Source: Xylona heveae TC161
Lineage: Eukaryota; Ascomycota; Xylonomycetes; Xylonales; Xylonaceae
Reading direction: 5' to 3'
Assembly (NCBI RefSeq): GCF_001619985.1
Contig: NW_017264204.1
Coordinates: 3,983 to 67,982 of the forward strand
DNA: 64,000 bases
This document shows, in pieces, positions 57,280-64,000 of this stretch. The translations under genes were made by a program, and so were the position numbers. Within the stretch, counting starts at the first letter, position 1; the number at the start of each line of letters is the position of its first letter. The notes under the pieces were generated by a model. The model had not been told where the DNA came from, did no database searches, and saw nothing but the letters and a program-made list of their open reading frames with translations.

Positions 57280-58773
57280 ATGATGAGGAAGGATTCCGGC
57301 GCCGAAATGGATCCTGCGCATCTTGGTGTTCCTCAGCTGAAGCTCGACGTCACTACTCCATCCCGACAGCGACAGGACGGAAAAAGCGGCTTCCGACGTT
57401 GCCCGCCGGAAAATATTCACTTTACCGGCGAGCGGCGTCCGCTGGCCTCACGGGTTTGGAGCTCTCCGCCTGCATCACCTATATTTCAGCAATTTTCAGA
57501 ACAATTTAAAGAAGTGCCCAATTGCGCTCATGGTAATTTCACGCCGCCCCAGACGCCGGTGCAGCACCAGCGGCGCGCATCCTTCACCACTGCCAATGAA
57601 GCGATCTTCCATGATTATCAGGGTCGAGTCATCCACTCAGACCCATCCATTAATAAAGGGCAGTTGTTCGACCCTGAAGCTCGGGTGAAGAATGCATGGG
57701 AAGCATGCCAACAACCGCGGATTTGTTCTCGTGAATATGAAATTCGACTGAATGAGAGCAGCCAGAGAGAAGAGTTCGGCCGAGGAGCATGGAGCATTGT
57801 CTACAAAGCGGAATGTCAGACGCCTCAACCGAAATTTCAATCATCCGCTCCAAATTTGCTCTCTCCGCCAGTATCGCCCATCGCTGGAACCGATGGCTGT
57901 GATAGACCAACGCCCGGACTAGTTGCCGTCAAATCCCTTGCCCGAAGGGACGGGCAGCCCGTTATCGAACAGGAGGCACGCATTTTAACGTACCTACAAC
58001 CTTCGTGCTCCAACTCCATCAGCTATGCTGGAAGATTTATGACCAAATTCTTTGGTTATGATGCATCCTTGACGGCTCTAGTGCTCGAAGCAGTCCCGTT
58101 GACTATGATAGAATACTGCGAGCAGCAGGCGATGGCAGTGCGAGAAGAGTCAAGACGACAAAGGAGCATGAAGCCAAGAGTAGTCGTAGGAATGGATGTT
58201 TGGCTCGGGTTTGCCGAACAGCTGATCGATGGTCTCAAATATTTCCATGACCACTCTGTCGTCCACGGGGACATCAAGCCGATGAATATCTTGCTGCGAA
58301 AAGGAAGCGGTACCCACGGCCTTCAGCCCATCTACTGCGACTTTTCATCCTCACATGTTGTCCACCCGCAAATCGAGCCAGAAAGAACGACGGCTTGGAC
58401 GATTGAGTTCACGGCGCCCGAGGTGTTAAAGTCGATAGCGCGGGGCGACGACGTCGTGGCCACGTTCTCCAACGACATTTTCGCGCTTGGGGTCAGTCTC
58501 TTAACGCCCGTAATGGGGAACTTACCTTACGCTGGGGCCTCTGAATTTCAGAAGCGAAGCATGGCCATGCAGGGAACACCCCTCGCCTTTGAGCTACCTC
58601 GACCACGAGATCGGTCTCGAGATTTTGTCTTGATTGACAAGCTTCTGTCTGCTGCGGTAATTCGTCATGTCGACCAGCGGGTCGATGCCTCCTCATGGCA
58701 AAGCCTGCACCGCGAAATAGCTCGCGAATGGAAACTCTCCGAATCCGCCAACCAGGGTACCGCTCAATCATAA
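57280..58773 (+). CDS. Protein kinase-like protein with altered HRD and DFG motifs
   Basis: Single exon, 497 residues, starting at the ATG at 57280 (an adjacent ATG at 57283 is equally possible). The first 160 residues are Pro/Ser-rich and probably disordered. The kinase fold follows: Gly-loop FGRGAWSIVYKA near 165-176, VAVKSLARRDG with the ATP-binding Lys, and IEQEARIL with the helix-C Glu. The catalytic loop is HGDIKPMNIL (about 329; Arg of HRD replaced by Gly, catalytic Asp kept), the magnesium loop is CDFSSS (about 353; DFG reads DFS), and the activation segment ends EFTAPEVL. The large insert after VAVKS-domain beta strands is short, and the C-lobe looks complete (DIFALGVSLLTPV). The metal-binding Asp residues remain, so it may be active. 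The subfamily is not recognised, but the layout is shared by uncharacterised fungal kinases. Confidence 0.85.
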   Translation: MMRKDSGAEMDPAHLGVPQLKLDVTTPSRQRQDGKSGFRRCPPENIHFTGERRPLASRVWSSPPASPIFQQFSEQFKEVPNCAHGNFTPPQTPVQHQRRASFTTANEAIFHDYQGRVIHSDPSINKGQLFDPEARVKNAWEACQQPRICSREYEIRLNESSQREEFGRGAWSIVYKAECQTPQPKFQSSAPNLLSPPVSPIAGTDGCDRPTPGLVAVKSLARRDGQPVIEQEARILTYLQPSCSNSISYAGRFMTKFFGYDASLTALVLEAVPLTMIEYCEQQAMAVREESRRQRSMKPRVVVGMDVWLGFAEQLIDGLKYFHDHSVVHGDIKPMNILLRKGSGTHGLQPIYCDFSSSHVVHPQIEPERTTAWTIEFTAPEVLKSIARGDDVVATFSNDIFALGVSLLTPVMGNLPYAGASEFQKRSMAMQGTPLAFELPRPRDRSRDFVLIDKLLSAAVIRHVDQRVDASSWQSLHREIAREWKLSESANQGTAQS

Positions 58774-60011
58774 TCTCACGCTTCCTGGCTATAATGCGCA
58801 TTTTAATATTCTTTCTTCGTTTCTGCAAAAGGGCTTTTTGGAGTTGTTATTTCTGCATAAAAGGTTCAAGGGTTTAAATCTTTTCGGTGTTGGGAGGGTA
58901 GGGTTAAAGACGCATCATGAAGATACCATGAGATATCTCATCTCAAATGAGCGACATTTGATTTTGGAAGCGAAAAGTAATCATTTGCTACTGTATTTTT
59001 AGAATCCTTTGTATACTGTAACACAATAAACGTGAAAGCATGTGGTATCAATTGTCTCTTCCGTCAGACAGCACTCCGAGATGTATCTGGCAAACGCCCC
59101 AGTTCAACTGAGCACGTGTCATGTTCTGCTTCAAATAGAGCCCAGTGAACCACCTCGTGCACTGAATTGTTTTTGGTCATTGGCAAATAATTGAGCGAAA
59201 GGGCCTCACAACAGGCATACAGTCGGATCCTTGGGTGTCGTGAAAAGAAATTAGCAGGACCATACAGTTGAAAATGTAAGGTGTCGGAGGAATGAAAGGT
59301 GTTTACCTTTAGTTGTCGAATGCGAAGGCGGAGTTGGCTGGCAGAATCAACTAATACAAGGTGGGGTAGATTCGTTTGGCGAACAGAATGTGGGGAAATG
59401 AAGTAGTTAACTTATGACCCCACGACAACCCAAACGTGATCACGAGCAATTATGGCCATATTCCTAACACAACAGACGGTCAATTGCAATTTCTCCTATG
59501 TTCTCGTCGAAACATGCCTAAAACCCACGACTCTTTTCTCATGGTCGGGCCTGATAGCACGATGCGGCAATTTGTCCCGCAAACGGGAAGACTAAGGCGG
59601 GAGCCAACGAACCCTTTAGGGTTGAGCTCATTGTTCGCTGCTGGCTAAATTCAAGCTCCATCCAGCTTAAACGTGCAATCTTTATCTTAGTTCCCACACT
59701 GTCCTCACGCCGTTTCATTTCAAATGTGTTGCAACCTACCTTATCACCAGAGAGGCAAGACTGAGGGGCTCGCGGGCCACTCTCCCTCATGCCTGGTTTG
59801 AACTGATACTCTTTGTTCATATGCTTGAAACCAGCATTTAAACATGATCTGGACCCCTCCCGCAAATTGATATATCGTGATTTCTTGGCATTAGCTAGTC
59901 ACTCTATTTTACTTATCATTCAGCGATATCTTTCTCTGAATTCCATAGACTTTGCTCTGCCGCCTCCTTCCGCATAGAAACAAATTGAAGATTGCTGCTT
60001 AATATCGTTTC
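58774..60011. other. Intergenic region
   Basis: About 1.2 kb. Kinase 3' end, then AT-rich DNA and the promoter of the small secreted-protein gene. ORFs at 59436-59648 and (minus) 59539-59865 have no family features. Confidence 0.5.
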
Positions 60012-60546
60012 ATGATGCAGATCAAGACAACGCTCATTGCTGCTCTGATTTCGACTGCGGCCGAGGTGTCTGCCGCATCGTCAACCAATACTAATGAAGG
60101 GTTAACTCCCAAACAGGTACGTTCAATAATCTTGGCTGAGCAGTTCTGTCCATTTGTCTTGAAACGCATCAAAGGACTGACTCAGTTACATTCAACAGAC
60201 ATCCGAGATCTCTGTACAGCTCTCGAGTTACTGGAATTCTCTTACCGCACAATCAGAGTACACGTCCGTGTTCAATGCTCTTGCGACGGAGATTCCTACT
60301 AGTGTTCTAACCCATATTGAAAACGACCATAACGCATTCATCGAAGCCATCATCACGGCCACGGCTGTTCCGGCGTGGGTCAATGATATCTCTGACGACA
60401 TTCAGAGCTATCTCGTCTCCGTTGGTAGCAAAGAAGTTGCAATCGTCACCAAGGCTCTGGACAACGAAGCGCCTGCGTCTTCTGGCGCAGTAAAGGCTAT
60501 TGGAGCGGCTGCAGCAGGTGTGCTTGCCGCTGCTGTGCTTCTGTAA
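60012..60546 (+). CDS. Small secreted protein, probably GPI-anchored
   Basis: Exons 60012-60116 and 60199-60546 (82-bp intron, donor GTACGT, acceptor acag) give 150 residues. The N-terminus MMQIKTTLIAALISTAAEVS is a signal peptide with likely cleavage after VSA; starting at the second ATG (60015) would give the same mature protein. The mature part is small, Ser/Thr/Ala-rich and free of Cys (SSSYWNSLTAQSEYTSVF, TAVPAWVNDISDDIQSYLVS). The C-terminus has a small-residue stretch (APASSGAVKAIG) followed by a hydrophobic tail ending AAGVLAAAVLL, the pattern of a GPI attachment signal. Cell-wall or plasma-membrane location is inferred. The family resembles uncharacterised fungal cell-surface proteins. 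Confidence 0.8.
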
Positions 60547-62914
60547 ATCTCGCGAGATATCAAACTCACGTTATTGTCTTTTGAGTTCGTTGCTTTACTC
60601 GATGAATCTTTTCGGGTCGTACCGAAAGCTTTTAGTTTAATATCCAGCGATACAACAAATAATGGAAGTATTGTTCCGGCATGATGGCTTTTCCAAAGCG
60701 TATTACGTACATATTATTTTTGTCCAAGTGATGAAAAAGTGTCCGCTGGAATCATTTGATGGTGAAATGTGATATCAAGTAATTCTTACGAGTCTCTATT
60801 TTATCGCAAGACATAAGCTAACAATGCGGTCAACGCCAAATGTGGAAGATAAAGAAATGTTGCATATAAAATTTTGTCTGCTGACAACCGGCCCTAACCC
60901 TCACAAATCTTGCAGCAGCAAGTGCACCATGATGGAAACCAACCGATTTGGATTCGATGGATGATTGATATCGCTGCCACGTTCACTCAGCAGGGTGGGC
61001 CCTAGAAGAACAAACAAGTGGTAAGGATTTGTCCCCGGTCTGTTGCTGTTCTGCAGCTGTCCATGCACTACGCCGCTGTCTTGCTCTCACGCGCACCTAC
61101 ACAACAACCATCCGTGGCAATCCAACAAAGATTCTACATGCAATGCAATCTTCAGCACCAACATATTCCACTTTCTCCCTCACTCTCTACGCTAAAGCAT
61201 ACAAAATATCAGTGGAGAGTTCATTTCTTGAGAAATATTCAAGCGATCGATCACAAAACTTGGCCAGTGTACCCCGCAAAAGCAACCCACGCACTGAGCA
61301 TTATTGCTCTTACCATTGTGCTTCTCGCTCGTATTTGCGACATCACTCAATCCCTCATTTACTAACCCAACTTGACTTCATGTGGAAAGTAAATAGATCT
61401 GAACCCACAGGTGGCGGCGTCGAACTCAAGTCTGGACGGTTCGCTGCATCGCTCTTCGGTCCTCGTCCCGCTTTGCTCGTTGGAACTAGCAACTGTCCAG
61501 GCGAAAACGGTCATCTAGCCCTAGGCTGGGTGGTCTACCCAAGGCGAAGGGCGGGTGCGGGACAAGACGCGAGACCGAAGGAACCTTGGAAGCTATTCTT
61601 GCTTGGCGGAAGAAAGACGCCAAACATGACTTAATGCTTCAAATACTCCACTCTGGTGCAGCTCAGGTGGTGTAGCTACTTGAATAGGTATTATCCAGGT
61701 CTGACAGCGTGTGCAAATATTTCTCAAAGAGGAATAATATCATCTACTTTTAGGACCTATATTTATTTATCTCACTTTTGAGCTAACTGGACTGCATCAT
61801 TAGGGAAATTATTTGAAACCTGTTCAAGCGGTTCGATTTCCTGATGGGGATATTATGCTGGGATACCCTTGACGCCCTCTTCCCGTTACGCTGTAATACT
61901 CCGTGCTCATTTAGACTCGGCGGCTGGAGAAGCGAGGACACAGGCTGAAGGGGTCCCTTGACTGTCAAATCCCGACAGTGACACCGAGTACCTGTTTCAC
62001 AGAGATGTCTTGCAGATGTTCACAGATATTCCCTGAGGGTAATCAGAAGGGGCCCAATTTCACTTCAAAATGGATCAGTCAAGAGAAAAGAAAAGTCACG
62101 GCTTTGGGAGAAAAACAATGGATAAAAAGAGTTCGTCCTGTTCTGCTTAGGCCCGGAAATTTCGGCGCAAGTAATACGGAGGCAACCAGCCACTTCAGGA
62201 TAAAAAAGAGGCAGCTTAACATGATAGTTGCACCGTTTCCCCGCCGTGGCTTGCACAGCAGACACCCTTCGTCTCAAACTACGGAAAAGGCTTCTGCGGC
62301 TCCAACATGCCCTCCAGCCATTCACATCCATCCCTGGATCCTCGAAATGGTTAACCTTGTTTGACATTTCCTACCTTTTTAGCGTCAGATGCTCCTCTGG
62401 TAGGGGAACACGCGTGTTGGCGATCGCAACGCTTATGCACAAAGCAACATGGATCTTTTTTTCTATTGTTGCACCGCTTTGCGCTCTGGTCCTCGCTCTC
62501 ATCTCATTTCCTTTCCTAGGCTCATTTTCTCGACCTCCACTATCAGAGGACGTGCGTTGGTGTCTTATGCAACCCGCTAGGTAGTGCATCATTGTATCTT
62601 TTTTGGGATCATGCACGTTTTGCTTTGGCGCGGCGACTGCGACTGCGATGGCCCATGAGAATTGCGGCCCTGGGCAGGCGTCTATAAGATTTCCTCGCCG
62701 CGCACCAACGCAGCAGAACACATTCATCAATTCCTTGCTACGAATTGACTGGGCTTTCCCTGCAGAGCTTTTGCATCGTATCCTGAACAGCTCGTTGGCG
62801 GAGACACATTACAAGGGAGCCACTTGACCGTCTTCCCTCTTGCTTTGTATTAGCTATTGTGTCTTGGCTTCAGCGCCATTGAGTCTCCAGCATCCATCAA
62901 AAAAAAAAAATACA
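60547..62914. other. Gene-poor stretch of 2.4 kb
   Basis: The longest non-coding interval in the window. The two overlapping ORFs at 61018-61365 and 61029-61634 have odd composition and no family features. Nothing structured was seen elsewhere in it. The last 100 bp include an 11-13 bp A-run (62899-62910) just before the next start codon. Confidence 0.5.
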
Positions 62915-63649
62915 ATGGCAATCCATTCTCTTTTCTCGCGGTTTTATCTGCATCCGCGCTCTCTTCTCAACGCAGTCATCTTCGCCCTCTGTCTCGCGAT
63001 ACTATTCAGCAGCCCATCCGCGGCTCTACCTCACTTTTCACCTACTCGCAAGACGCGCACGCTCGGAGACCTGTCCTCCTGCGCGCTCCCTACCACCGCT
63101 GGTTCCAGCTCATTGCCTACACCCAGCACCAGCCTTCAACTCAAACACGTTGCCGTAGGCCGGGGCGTGCAAAACTACACCTGCGCCTCATCCACGTCTT
63201 CATCCGTGCCCAAGGCAATCGGCGCCGTCGCCACCTTATTCACCGCGGATTTATTTGCGGAAGTCGACCAACAAGGACTCAATGACGCAATGAGCATGAT
63301 TGTTGAGATGCCCAATCCGTCCGCATATAGCAGCCTCGGGCCCCTCAATTTGTTCGCCCTCGGCCATCATTACTTTTCGGCCGATGGCACCCCGACCTTT
63401 GATCTGGGCAGCGTGGGTTTCTTCCACGGCGCTAAGCTTGCGGATATTCCAGCCCCGGCAAACGCGCCCAAGGGCCAAGTCGGAGAGGCAGCTGTCGACT
63501 GGTTGACTCTCGGTGATAAAGGCGGAAGCACCGGTATTCTTGAGGTATATCGAGTCTGGACTGCCGGTGGGTCCCCGCCAACAACATGTGATGGCCAAGA
63601 GGAAGTCATTTCGGTCCAGTATGCGAGCCAGTATTGGCTTTTTGGGTAG
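62915..63649 (+). CDS. Secreted DUF3455-family protein
   Basis: Single exon, 244 residues. A basic N-terminus and a hydrophobic core (LLNAVIFALCLAILFSSPSA) make a signal peptide with cleavage near residue 37, before ALPHF. The mature part matches DUF3455 blocks: STSLQLKHVAVGRGVQNYTC, AVATLFTADLFAEV, LGHHYFSADGTPTFDLGS, EAAVDWLTLGDKGGSTGILE and VYRVWTAGGSPPTTCDGQ, with YASQYWLFG at the end. Members are extracellular fungal and bacterial proteins of unknown role; some databases label them malate dehydrogenase, which this sequence does not support. Three Cys residues remain in the mature protein. The start ATG (62915) follows an A-run, a common fungal leader context; an earlier in-frame start at 62840 is unlikely because it would bury the signal peptide. 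Confidence 0.9.
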   Translation: MAIHSLFSRFYLHPRSLLNAVIFALCLAILFSSPSAALPHFSPTRKTRTLGDLSSCALPTTAGSSSLPTPSTSLQLKHVAVGRGVQNYTCASSTSSSVPKAIGAVATLFTADLFAEVDQQGLNDAMSMIVEMPNPSAYSSLGPLNLFALGHHYFSADGTPTFDLGSVGFFHGAKLADIPAPANAPKGQVGEAAVDWLTLGDKGGSTGILEVYRVWTAGGSPPTTCDGQEEVISVQYASQYWLFG

Positions 63650-64000
63650 TGTGGTTGAGCAACATTGCCAGGGGTCCCGGGGGAGGGCCCGCGGAAAGGT
63701 AGAGAAGGGCAGGGTGCGTGTGTGGAGAGGATCAATTGACAACGGAGGCTTTTTGAATTTTAGTTTCAGCATTTTGTTTTTTTCCTTTCCTCTCTCTTTT
63801 CGAAATTCGGATTCGGTCGTTTTATTGCTTTGATGCAATCATACCCACTCATGTTAAGTCTATTTTTGTTATTTACTCTCATTGATTATTAAAAGTTGGA
63901 GGAAGGGGGCGAAGGAAGAGCGCGCAAGTGGTGGGACTGGATGAGGAAAATAGTGGATAACGAGAGATGGGAAATTATTTCTCATGTACATATATTATTT
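63650..64000. other. Downstream flank at window end
   Basis: 3' end of the DUF3455 gene followed by T-rich and AT-rich DNA. No gene recognised before the window ends. Confidence 0.55.

Noticed and set aside
61029-61634. 201-codon frame as a possible gene
   Set aside because: No conserved motif or proper start context, unnatural composition, and it overlaps a second equally unconvincing frame.
1-64000. Virus-like or LTR elements, CRISPR arrays, tRNA and rRNA genes
   Set aside because: I looked for reverse transcriptase or capsid motifs, long terminal repeats, regular spacer arrays and tRNA arms and found none that I could support.

Overview
The window is nuclear DNA of a filamentous ascomycete (Pezizomycotina; an Eurotiomycete is my best guess, on gene content and style only). 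The evidence is genes on both strands at about one per 3 kb, many short GT-AG introns of 49-146 bp, T-rich intergenic DNA, and fungal families such as a fungal-specific transcription factor, Osh3, a DUF3455 secreted protein and GPI-type proteins. I joined exons by hand. For every spliced gene but one, the joined exons sum to an intact reading frame; the exception is the 61-residue ORF at 16960-17145, where I cannot tell whether splicing occurs.

Layout. 0-11 kb is housekeeping: a coiled-coil protein, mitochondrial release factor RF1, a gamma-glutamyltransferase, ArgJ (ornithine acetyltransferase) and glutamine-dependent NAD synthetase. 11-19 kb is gene-poor and AT-rich, with a long-hairpin MITE-like element, a 744-residue orphan protein and a small gene built from micro-exons. 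19-45 kb holds SLY1, a PNUTS/Ppn1-like PP1 regulator, an IFRD protein, a DUF1479 oxygenase next to an atypical zinc-cluster transcription factor, a 1,393-residue disordered protein and an Osh3-type oxysterol-binding protein. 45-49 kb has an UNC93-like membrane protein and a CENP-B/pogo-type DNA-binding protein without a transposase core.

49.9-56.3 kb is the most striking part: three adjacent genes for amino-sugar catabolism. The first is a fusion of a MurNAc-6-phosphate etherase (MurQ type, both catalytic glutamates present with bacterial spacing) and a BadF/BcrA-type sugar kinase. Next come GlcNAc-6-phosphate deacetylase and, divergently transcribed from it, glucosamine-6-phosphate deaminase. 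Together they could take MurNAc and/or GlcNAc to fructose-6-phosphate, which suggests that a fungus can use bacterial cell-wall sugar. That function is an inference.

56-64 kb holds an atypical protein kinase, a small GPI-anchor-like protein, a 2.4 kb stretch without a convincing gene, and a DUF3455 secreted protein. I recognised no tRNA, rRNA, CRISPR array or virus-like element.
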